Source of the DNA: Saccoglossus kowalevskii
Taxonomy: Eukaryota; Hemichordata; Enteropneusta; Harrimaniidae
Direction of reading: 5' to 3'
DNA length: 14,050 nucleotides
NCBI RefSeq assembly: GCF_000003605.2
Contig: NW_003129388.1
Coordinates: forward strand, 9,229 to 23,278
The number at the start of each line of letters is the position of its first letter. The stretch's first letter is position 1. The notes beneath the pieces are model-generated. The model did not search any database. It worked only from the letters and a program-made list of their open reading frames with translations, and had not been told where the DNA came from. The position numbers and the translations under genes were made by a program. This document shows, piece by piece, positions 9,601 to 14,050 of the stretch.

Positions 9601-12600
9601 AAATTGCATGTCACTTTTTCAACATGTTTTACAGTAGTTGGGTATTTCTAAACTTGGCTTTGCTTAGTGTCACAGTTTGTAATTTTAGAGGTGGATGCGA
9701 GCTATTAAAAAAGTTCACAAAGTTTGGTTTGAACCACGACTTTGGTATTGGGAGTATCTATATCACCTAGTCTATGAGGGATTAGGTTGGAGTAGCTATA
9801 CAAATGAAGATGTTTAAAGAATACATTATTAGCCATCATATGTAGGGGTTTTGTCATTTGTAGAATCACACAATTAGCTATGGTCTTTCAGTTTAACATC
9901 CACATTTATTCATCTCGATATAAATGCAGGAACTATTTTGCTTCATTGATGTAAGTGGAGTGATATTCATTATCATAAACACTGTTCAGTGCATCCTTGC
10001 TAGCCAATGTTTGTTTATTCAGCTCACCTCACCACTATGGATAAAATAGAAACATCTACAGTAGAAGATTTTCTTCCCAGCCAGAGATTTAGCTGACATT
10101 TTACAATCTTTAAATTGAGAGACGAAAGTCCAACTAGTGGTAATTAGATTCAATCTATTAATTTGTTTCCCCATTTTTTACTCTACTACAACTAAAGAAA
10201 CCCAGCTATCAGCCACCGTGAAATGTGTGATAATACATATGTGCACGATGCAAGCTGTTATGCTCTCAGTATAAGTAGATAGATTTCAACCAACTTTTGG
10301 CCACATACAAAGACAACCCTGGCAAGTGAGAACTGTGGAAAGGCTGCCAAAAATGCATCAGCAAGTCATTGTGATCAGAAAAAAAAACATGCAACCATAC
10401 AAGTTTTCATGTGCCAAACTCTAAGTGAGCACATGCTTTAGAGATGCCTCCAATCAAATCTATGCATTTTACCTAAGGGAAATATGCGACTTTTCGATAG
10501 AATCATGCGCAGATTAGTTGTGGAGTATATTTACTGGCAAAAACTTGTAAAAAATTTCTAGTTGTCCAGTTAATTCTAGGAAATGATAGCTTATGGTTAA
10601 TAGCCTTAAGCTACTTTTAATTTGCACGCAACTAAATAATGATTGCACATTGGAATTTTAGCTTGATATACAGATAATAGTCCACATACCTTGTTAACCT
10701 CCAGGTGTCCATAAACCTGGCATCCTTCTCCTGATTGCGATTTCAATTTGTCTGACCATCCCTCTCGAGAACACTGTGCAATACCATCAGCATTATTAAA
10801 TGCCCAACCCTTTCGTCGATACGCTTCCCTGACATCCTCACATGTATTGCAGCATCTGAAAGAGTAACTCGCTCAATATATGTTTTCTATATACTGCCCT
10901 CATGGCATCTGGTCAACCAGTATAGCGCCCTCACACATCCAGTGTGAAATTCACCATGGTATTAAAATCTAGTGCATATATGTATACTTCCAGATCCTTA
11001 CCACTTTTCAGACAGTCAAAATGTAAAAAGGTATACTCCTTCTCAGACTACAGTTTTTTTTACAAGGGTTATGCATATTAAGCCATTTTGTGAATTAACA
11101 GTGTCATCGTTTGAACAAGATTTTCAAGGATTATATTTTGCTAAGTTGAAGATTCATTTCCAGATTAAAAAATGGGACCCCTATCCAGTGGCACATACAT
11201 ACGGGTATGTTGATACTGCCAAATAATTGCATTGCACTCATCCAAATTACTTACTTTAGATCTTTACTTTCAGCTCCATAGCAACTTTCACATCGATCTG
11301 GGTCTAATTTATCTGTTCTTTTTGCTAACTGAAACAAATTGTAAAACCTATTTTAAAACTTGTCATTTAATTGAGATTGCCGATTTGTGACACCAAATGA
11401 CTTCATGATTTTGCAAATAAATTGACAAACAGTAGCATGTGTGATGGCTGGATTGTTTTTAGATCTGGTTGAGGACGAGTATCATCCACAAACCAAAGGT
11501 GCACAGATAATACAGCCCACTATGCTATGAGTGACAACCACATTTTTTTTACTTGAATTTTGAGGATTCCATTTTGACTCTGTATTCTTACAAAATCATG
11601 TTAGAGGGCACACTGGTGAGAAATGTTATAGTGTTAGACACAATCTACCAGTACCATCAAACTCATACATCCGTTCTAATTACAACATAAAGGGACTTTT
11701 CTATGCATACTTACATCAAAGTCCTTTGCTTCTTCACTTTTATCACCAATATCTTCTTTTTCTGGCGTAGCTACTGGTTTACCATTTTTATCTATTCTAC
11801 TTTTCATTATATTATGGTCTACGTCTAGTTGTTGTTCCCCAGCTACGTCCATTGCATCTATACTCAAATCTAATACCAAAAAAACATGCAAGCATTATCC
11901 TTGGAATCAAGCAGGGTCACTTACTCTTTGGTTGCAGTATACATGTTTGTATTGGTAATTTTGAAACTCAAGGTTTCACACCACAATTAGAAGGTGCAGG
12001 GTCACACAGGCACCCACAAATGTAATTTGAAAACAACATGGATGTATTTTAACTAGTATGATTTTTAAATATGATTTGTTAATTGAATTTTTTAAGCACA
12101 AATAATAAGTTTCGAAATATCACTGCATGATGAGCTCTATTCGTCTGAAAGCGATAAAGTTCCATGAAAAGTTGAGATTGGTGAAACCTTTGTAAATATG
12201 AATACTAGCATTGACACAGAAGACATGCATAAAATAACACACTGTAACAATGACAACAATTACTTACATCCACATGGTAATGTAGGGAAAGTTATATCAA
12301 GATTTATTCTCATCTTTTCACCTCTTGTTGTGTCTACGTATAGTTCTGGTGTCACCTGAAATACATTACAGTTATCGTCGTTGATGATTACCATTTTATA
12401 TAAATCACCTGTCTGCCACCAACCCTATCACTAGTCTGCCACTAACTCTATGCCAATTCCTTGTTACTTTCACACAAGTGGAAAAGGCTAAAAATACCAT
12501 AATAATGTCATTGGTACCATTGCATTAACCTAATATGAAATCAAGAAGCATACACAAGGACAAGTGGCAGCCTTTGGTAGCTAACAATTTAACTGAGAGC

Positions 12601-12769
12601 TTTGAAAAACAATTGTGATTTGAGTAACAATGACAGCCTGCTGCTGTAACTAAAAAGATATATGTATCAGCAAAATTTGGTTGTTTGTTATTACTCACCT
12701 CTTTTGTTAAATAATAGTTAAGTTCTGATATAAATAATATAAACATCAAAATGCCACTTATAATTGTAA
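415..12769 (-). CDS. ERGIC3: ERGIC3 (Erv46 homologue), eight internal coding exons; both ends outside window
   Basis: Join on the minus strand: 12769-12699, 12355-12268, 11869-11715, 11328-11255, 10855-10690, 9168-9079, 8949-8853, 628-415. All introns are GT-AG and the phases match, giving one continuous reading of 317 full codons. The order is: first membrane span ([13 protein letters not shown]), ERGIC_N region with TPELYVD and [17 protein letters not shown], a charged linker, then the lumenal COPII-coated Erv domain with [68 protein letters not shown] and [10 protein letters not shown]. These match vertebrate ERGIC3 almost block for block. The family forms a complex with ERGIC2 (Erv41), cycles between ER and Golgi in COPII and COPI vesicles, and acts as cargo or retrieval receptor. 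The start exon, the last exon with the second membrane span, and the cytosolic sorting tail are off-window. The 8.2-kb intron hosts ROMO1 and a tRNA gene. ERGIC1 or ERGIC2 are poorer matches because of the paired-cysteine block and the C-terminal region. Confidence 0.96.
1149..1199. repeat. Dispersed repeat, copy 2 (partner at 341-390)
   Basis: This is the second copy of the repeat described at 341-390, about 808 bases away, with a handful of substitutions and one added base. The remaining part of 629-1457 is AT-rich ERGIC3 intron in which nothing else was seen. Confidence 0.7.
1449..1453 (-). terminator. Pol III terminator of tRNA-Pro
   Basis: Five T residues on the minus strand begin 4 nt after the tRNA 3' end, a standard RNA polymerase III stop. 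This supports a functional gene and not a tRNA-derived repeat. Confidence 0.85.
1458..1529 (-). tRNA. tRNA-Pro (anticodon CGG)
   Basis: A 72-nt cloverleaf reads on the minus strand. The 7-bp acceptor stem GGCTTGG/CCAAGCC is perfect, with discriminator C. The A box TGGTCTAGGGG and B box GGTTCGATTCC are present. The anticodon stem CTCGC/GCGAG encloses the loop TTCGGGT (anticodon CGG at 34-36), and the T stem ACGGG/CCCGT is perfect. Apart from the acceptor stem it is almost identical to vertebrate tRNA-Pro. There is no intron and no encoded CCA, as expected for a nuclear eukaryotic gene. It lies in the ERGIC3 intron in the same orientation as ERGIC3, and its 5' end faces the putative ROMO1 promoter. 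Confidence 0.95.
1537..1542. promoter_or_regulatory. CACGTG E-box between tRNA-Pro and putative ROMO1 promoter
   Basis: A palindromic CACGTG in the context GGTCACGTGTAAGG sits 8 nt upstream of the tRNA 5' end. MYC/MAX, USF or MITF/TFE-type factors bind such boxes. The position between two divergent transcription units makes it a plausible shared element, but a 6-bp match alone is weak evidence. Confidence 0.35.
1580..1737 (+). promoter_or_regulatory. ROMO1: Putative ROMO1 core promoter and non-coding first exon
   Basis: ROMO1 appears to have a 5'UTR intron (acceptor at 3110), so a first exon must lie upstream. The best donor seen is ACAG|GTAAGTAC at 1737/1738. Before it stand an ETS core CCGGAA (1589-1594) and a YY1-type site, AACATGGC read as GCCATGTT on the minus strand (1628-1635). 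ETS plus YY1 is a common pair in promoters of nuclear genes for mitochondrial proteins. From about 1545 to 2070 the sequence carries about 25 CpGs, several-fold denser than the kilobase after it. The exon would contain an 8-codon upstream ORF (1631-1654). The transcription start is not determined, and the exon could belong to an unrelated transcript. Confidence 0.4.
2038..2049. repeat. 12-nt perfect palindrome
   Basis: CACGTATACGTG lies at the far end of the CpG-richer stretch. It resembles two half E-boxes around TATA and could bind a homodimer. It may be chance. Confidence 0.6.
2574..2603. repeat. Perfect hairpin, 12-bp stem, 6-nt loop
   Basis: CATGGATGTACT and AGTACATCCATG are exact reverse complements around the loop AAGAAT. 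It lies in the putative ROMO1 5'UTR intron. The stem is too short for an animal microRNA precursor. Confidence 0.75.
3122..3246 (+). CDS. ROMO1: ROMO1 coding exon 1
   Basis: This exon has 41 complete codons plus AG of a split Arg codon, with donor CTCAG|GTGGGT. It covers the N-terminus and the first membrane span. A pyrimidine-rich tract ending CCTAAAAG (to 3110) precedes the start by 11 nt, so the exon probably begins at 3111 after a 5'UTR intron. Confidence 0.95.
3122..3813 (+). CDS. ROMO1: ROMO1 (Mgr2 homologue), two coding exons, nested in ERGIC3 intron
   Basis: Join 3122-3246 and 3705-3813 gives a complete 77-residue protein (human: 79). It opens [20 protein letters not shown] and ends GIRC-stop. 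It has two glycine-rich membrane spans, about residues 20-42 ([18 protein letters not shown], GxxxG-type spacing) and about 52-74 ([12 protein letters not shown]), joined by the basic loop [15 protein letters not shown]. Cysteines at 13, 25 and 77 match the three human cysteines. The protein sits in the inner mitochondrial membrane. Yeast Mgr2 is a TIM23 lateral gatekeeper, and human ROMO1 is tied to ROS output and import. The ATG at 3122 is chosen because MPVAV is the conserved family start; an in-frame ATG at 3056 reads through an apparent splice acceptor. The gene is antisense to, and wholly inside, the ERGIC3 intron. Confidence 0.95.
3247..3704 (+). other. ROMO1: ROMO1 coding-region intron with internal direct repeat
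   Basis: The intron is 458 nt, GT-AG, phase 2. It contains a diverged direct repeat: 3354-3390 and 3561-3613 both carry GAAATATTGAA ... GTCTGGTGGTAAAA, and the second copy has about 16 extra A-rich bases in the middle. No other feature was seen. Confidence 0.8.
3705..3813 (+). CDS. ROMO1: ROMO1 coding exon 2
   Basis: The acceptor is CTAACACCTGCAG at 3704, and the CTAAC just before it would serve as branch site. The exon supplies the last base of the split Arg codon, then [14 protein letters not shown], the second membrane span, the C-terminal IRC and TAG at 3811-3813. Confidence 0.95.
4008..4013 (+). promoter_or_regulatory. ROMO1: ROMO1 poly(A) signal
   Basis: A canonical AATAAA lies 195 nt after the ROMO1 stop codon. 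It is followed by a GU-rich TGTTTTGTGTG about 30 nt further on, the usual layout for cleavage around 4025-4035. This implies a short 3'UTR of about 215 nt. Confidence 0.75.
4306..4450. repeat. Local segmental duplication, copy 1
   Basis: The block with ATGTCTATTTTTAT.CTA, the GTCAAGGAG.TCAGG.TGT stretch and a CAAACAC segment recurs at about 4595-4700 in the same order. Copy 1 carries about 41 extra bases centred on a hairpin (4369-4392) that copy 2 lacks. Confidence 0.6.
4369..4392. repeat. Hairpin present only in one duplicate copy
   Basis: CATGGAGCT and AGCTCCATG flank a six-A loop, giving a 9-bp perfect stem. The hairpin is flanked by ATAGATC on both sides in direct orientation (about 4363 and 4394). 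It sits where copy 2 of the local duplication runs straight from TATTATC to GTCAAGGAG. Confidence 0.7.
4595..4700. repeat. Local segmental duplication, copy 2
   Basis: Partner of 4306-4450, about 289 bases downstream, without the hairpin insert. Reading frames here are open for about 67 codons, but no protein family was recognised. Confidence 0.6.
5103..5184. repeat. 14-nt palindrome followed by a degenerate 42-bp duplication
   Basis: TACCGGTACCGGTA (5103-5116) is a perfect palindrome. After it, TTCCCCACTGACATCCAATT and a close copy (TTCCCCATCAACATCCTATT) begin at 5122 and 5164, a 42-base period. The surrounding 4700-5880 stretch is ERGIC3 intron in which I recognise no gene. Confidence 0.6.
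5880..6380. other. CpG-denser intron stretch with 10-bp hairpin
   Basis: About two dozen CpGs fall in 500 bases, against a handful in comparable neighbouring intron. It contains the inverted repeat CACGGTTACT/AGTAACCGTG (5925-5950, 6-nt loop). A 109-codon minus-strand frame (6048-6377) covers part of it but resembles no family I know. It may be a younger insertion or a regulatory island; its ends are not defined. From 6380 to 7163 I saw only AT-rich intron. Confidence 0.4.
7164..8298. mobile_element. Non-autonomous DNA transposon with 26-bp terminal inverted repeats
   Basis: The left end (7164-7189, starting TACCGTACTTCC) and right end (8273-8298, ending GGAAGTATGGTA) are reverse complements at 23 of 26 positions. 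The outermost TA on both sides fits a TA target duplication, giving an element of about 1131 bp (7166-8296) of Tc1/mariner-like type. The motif CGAGTATAAGCCC recurs inside: 7177-7189, 7195-7207, 7249-7261 and 8222-8234 in direct orientation and 8273-8285 inverted, with small changes. Such subterminal copies are typical transposase-binding sites. No transposase reading frame was found, so the copy depends on a transposase encoded elsewhere. The interior is strikingly CpG-rich. Confidence 0.75.
7321..8040. promoter_or_regulatory. CpG-rich interior of the transposon, promoter-like
   Basis: By hand count 35 CpGs lie in these 720 bases, about what base composition predicts. The 720 bases at 8341-9060 have about 5. 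The stretch includes an inverted CCAAT (7823-7827) and three AGGTCA-type half-sites: TGACCT 7841-7846, AGGTCA 7850-7855 and 7869-7874. Soon after come an ATG-containing stretch and a GTGAGT at 7915. It could act as an enhancer or promoter carried by the element, but no transcript can be demonstrated from the sequence. Confidence 0.35.
8853..8949 (-). CDS. ERGIC3: ERGIC3 visible exon 7: NLSH glycosylation site and SFG block
   Basis: The exon is 97 nt with acceptor ATTTTCAG and donor AAAAAG|GTGAGT, phase 0 to phase 1. It encodes [20 protein letters not shown] then [12 protein letters not shown], which aligns with the human INMTHYI.HLSFGEDYPGI.NPLD block. The N-L-S sequon sits where human ERGIC3 has N-M-T, so an N-glycan in the lumen is likely conserved. 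An 8.2-kb intron follows. Confidence 0.95.
9079..9168 (-). CDS. ERGIC3: ERGIC3 visible exon 6: [12 protein letters not shown] block
   Basis: The exon is 90 nt, in phase 0 on both sides, encoding exactly 30 residues: [20 protein letters not shown] then [10 protein letters not shown]. The donor is AAG|GTAATC, weaker than the other donors of the gene. Because the exon is symmetric, skipping it would keep the frame while removing a conserved core strand. Confidence 0.95.
9387..9636. mobile_element. 250-bp MITE-like element with TACTGTAAAA termini
   Basis: The 10-bp ends TACTGTAAAA and TTTTACAGTA are perfect inverted repeats. The match continues imperfectly inward (ATGT and T-rich against A-rich). 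A TTAGCGAAT-type motif recurs inside: direct at about 9421 and 9431, and inverted (ATTCGCTAA type) at about 9446, 9551, 9567 and 9592. The TA borders suggest a TA target. There is no coding capacity. It lies in the ERGIC3 intron between visible exons 5 and 6; the rest of that intron (9637-10689) shows nothing I can name. Confidence 0.7.
10690..10855 (-). CDS. ERGIC3: ERGIC3 visible exon 5: CCNTC block and core lumenal domain
   Basis: The exon is 166 nt with acceptor CTCTTTCAG and donor AAG|GTATGT, phase 2 to phase 0. It encodes [19 protein letters not shown], the C...REGW stretch, [14 protein letters not shown]. This is the second cysteine cluster and one of the most conserved parts of the protein. 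All family cysteines expected in this block are present. Confidence 0.96.
11255..11328 (-). CDS. ERGIC3: ERGIC3 visible exon 4: first cysteine pair
   Basis: The exon is 74 nt with acceptor TTGTTTCAG and donor AA|GTAAGT, phase 0 to phase 2. It encodes [20 protein letters not shown] and SKDL, containing the CESC (CxxC) pair that is characteristic of ERGIC3/Erv46. The Lys codon is completed by the next exon. Confidence 0.95.
11715..11869 (-). CDS. ERGIC3: ERGIC3 visible exon 3: [11 protein letters not shown] block and charged linker
   Basis: The exon is 155 nt, phase 1 to phase 0, with donor GAT|GTAAGT. It encodes [20 protein letters not shown], a near-invariant block of Erv41/Erv46 proteins, then a hydrophilic, Glu/Lys/Asp-rich stretch ending EEAKDFD. 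That linker is poorly conserved in the family. Confidence 0.95.
12268..12355 (-). CDS. ERGIC3: ERGIC3 visible exon 2: start of lumenal domain
   Basis: The exon is 88 nt with acceptor ATTTCAG and donor GTAAGTA, phase 0 to phase 1. It encodes [20 protein letters not shown] and then ITFPTLPCG, which matches the family's ELYVD...RG.K..IN.D..FP..PC block directly after the first membrane span. The last codon is split and becomes Tyr when joined to the next exon, as in YLSIDAMD. Confidence 0.95.
12699..12769 (-). CDS. ERGIC3: ERGIC3 visible exon 1: first transmembrane helix
   Basis: The acceptor is a long pyrimidine tract ending TTTTTTCAG; the donor is GAG|GTGAGT. The exon is 71 nt, starting in phase 1 (completing a split Val codon) and ending in phase 0. 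It encodes [20 protein letters not shown] followed by LTKE: the single N-proximal membrane span and the start of the lumenal domain. The upstream exon should encode the short cytosolic N-terminus (the family has QFDAYPKTLEDF there). I found no such sequence between 12770 and 14050. Confidence 0.93.
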
Positions 12770-13070
12770 CTGAAAAAAAGGAAAAGAAAAAACAAATTAC
12801 AATCCATGGTTTATACCAGGCGACACATAAAATCATTCAGTGAATAACATAGTCTTGCAGTGTCTTAAGACAACCTTCTCTGTGACATTATTTCATGTCA
12901 GGATTTTCAACTAAATTTTATTCCTATTTTTTTTACCAAATTTTAGATAAAATTTTAAAAACAATTGTAATTGTAGTTACCCTTAACATTGCTTTCCTCA
13001 AATGTTTATGCAATATTTTGCACATTTTTGTGATTTTTTCTCTCTAATTTCTTTGTGAATTTTTGGCATT

Positions 13071-13455
13071 GGGCCATTCCAGTTTATATCTGCACCCCCT
13101 CCCCCTGTTGATGAGTTTGTGTGTTTAGTTCATACAGGGTATAATTTCCATGGGTGTACAAGTCATACAAAGTTTTATTTCCAAATCACCATTCACCATA
13201 CAGTAATGGAAATCCAAAACTATAGTTCCTACTTATGGTGTTGATGAGTTCCTTTGTGCCACCATACAGAGTAGGATTTCCAAATATAACTTTCATCATA
13301 TGCTAATTTACCAAGTTCAAAATTTTATATTTGATAATGGAAATCCAAACTAGTCCTGATTCACGGTGTTGATGAGCTCATTCGTGCTACCATACAGAGC
13401 AGGATTTCCAAATATAACTCTCGTCATATGATGCCAATTTTCCAAGTTCAAACTC
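13071..13455. repeat. Tandem repeat array A, about 130-bp units
   Basis: Three units are recognised by GTTGATGAG at 13107, 13240 and 13368. The last two are close copies (TAATGGAAATCC starting at 13204 and 13335, period 131); the first is more diverged. Each of the two good units carries TGGAAATCC and, about 56 bases on, its reverse complement GGATTTCCA, so a unit can fold on itself. The array sits in the ERGIC3 intron upstream of visible exon 1. Confidence 0.75.
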
Positions 13456-13599
13456 CAACTGCGGTAAAGGGGAGGGACATCATATTAGTTACAGAATTAG
13501 CATTTTAAAACAAGCGGCCTGTCAGCTGAGATAGCTCTGCTGTTAGCAATACACATTTCAATTGAAGAACTGAAGATACATGTATCATTAGAAAATGAA

Positions 13600-13990
13600 C
13601 AATATGTATAGTATCAAAGCAATCGGACTTGCTGTTTTCAACAAGAAGACGAAAATATCACTTGTTACAAAAAATGACAAAAATATCAAAATATCATCAT
13701 GAAATGAACAAATCTGAGAGAGGTCCACATATAGTACCTATATATGTAATATCAAAGAAATCGAGCTTGCGGATTTTAACAAGAAGTCGAAAATATCACT
13801 TTTTACCAAAAATGATAAAAATATTCACAAAAATTAGAGAATTAAAGATATCATCATGAAATGAATAATCTAAGAGAGGTCTACCCAAGGTCTACATATA
13901 CATATACACCAAGTATCAATGCATTCAGGCTTGTAGTTTTCAAGAAGACACGAACGACATTGACGGACAATCACTCATATGATAAGCTTC
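13600..13990. repeat. Tandem repeat array B, 138-164-bp units
   Basis: Units are marked by TATCAAAGCAATCGG (13612), TATCAAAGAAATCGA (13750) and TATCAATGCATTCAGG (13914). Each is followed by a CTTG..G.TTT.AACAAGAAG-like stretch, and units 1 and 2 by GAAAATATCACTT and ATCATCATGAAATGAA. Frames reading through it are repeat artefacts. It resembles a widespread repeat style of marine invertebrate genomes that I cannot name. Confidence 0.75.
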
Positions 13991-14050
13991 GCTCAACAAA
14001 GTCGACAGCGGAGCTAAAAACGATGCTCACATCACCCACAAATTAAAACG

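Larger units (their letters stand above)
12770..14050 (-). other. ERGIC3: ERGIC3 5'-proximal intron (partial)
   Basis: This is intron upstream of visible exon 1. Neither the expected first exon nor any other gene was found on either strand. It holds the two tandem arrays; 12838-13070 is AT-rich with no recognisable signal. Confidence 0.7.

Noticed and set aside
10972-11226. 84-codon plus-strand frame
   Set aside because: It lies in the ERGIC3 intron between two well-supported exons and resembles no known protein.
13629-13859. 76-codon plus-strand frame with repeating peptide
   Set aside because: It translates tandem array B, so the apparent peptide repeat is a by-product of the DNA repeat.
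12770-14050. First ERGIC3 exon (QFDAYPK, TLEDF blocks)
   Set aside because: No matching sequence was found on the minus strand, so it is taken to lie beyond 14050.

Overview
The window is animal nuclear DNA: AT-rich, with genes split into short exons by long introns that have GT-AG borders, and with scattered non-autonomous DNA-transposon copies and degenerate tandem repeats. The protein sequences look like those of a marine invertebrate. The clade (hemichordate, lancelet, mollusc or brachiopod) cannot be settled from these 14 kb.

The whole window lies inside one minus-strand gene, ERGIC3 (the Erv46 homologue, a cargo and retrieval receptor cycling between ER and Golgi). Eight internal coding exons can be read: 12699-12769, 12268-12355, 11715-11869, 11255-11328, 10690-10855, 9079-9168, 8853-8949 and 415-628. 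Together they encode 317 complete codons plus the two split codons at the ends. The N-terminal exon (about 30 residues) and the C-terminal exon with the second membrane span (about 44 residues) were looked for and not found, so they should lie beyond positions 14050 and 1.

An 8.2-kb intron (629-8852) holds a second complete coding gene on the opposite strand: ROMO1, a 77-residue inner mitochondrial membrane protein, in two coding exons (3122-3246 and 3705-3813) with a poly(A) signal at 4008-4013. The same intron carries an intact-looking tRNA-Pro(CGG) gene on the minus strand at 1458-1529. A CpG-richer stretch (about 1545-2070) follows the tRNA 5' end. It contains an ETS core, a YY1-type site and a perfect-consensus splice donor at 1737/1738, so it may be the promoter and non-coding first exon of ROMO1. 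If so, a Pol III tRNA gene and a Pol II mitochondrial gene start back to back within about 100 bp, inside an intron of a secretory-pathway gene.

The rest of the large intron holds an old local duplication (about 4306-4450 and 4595-4700, the first copy carrying an extra hairpin), a moderately CpG-dense stretch (5880-6380) and a 1.13-kb element with 26-bp terminal inverted repeats and TA borders (7164-8298). The interior of that element is about seven times richer in CpG than the DNA beside it. A 250-bp MITE-like element lies at 9387-9636 in another ERGIC3 intron. Two tandem arrays with roughly 130-160-bp units (13071-13455 and 13600-13990) fill the intron nearest the 5' end of the gene.

ERGIC3 and ROMO1 act in different compartments (early secretory pathway and mitochondrial import machinery). 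Nothing seen suggests a shared pathway; the link is positional and possibly transcriptional.
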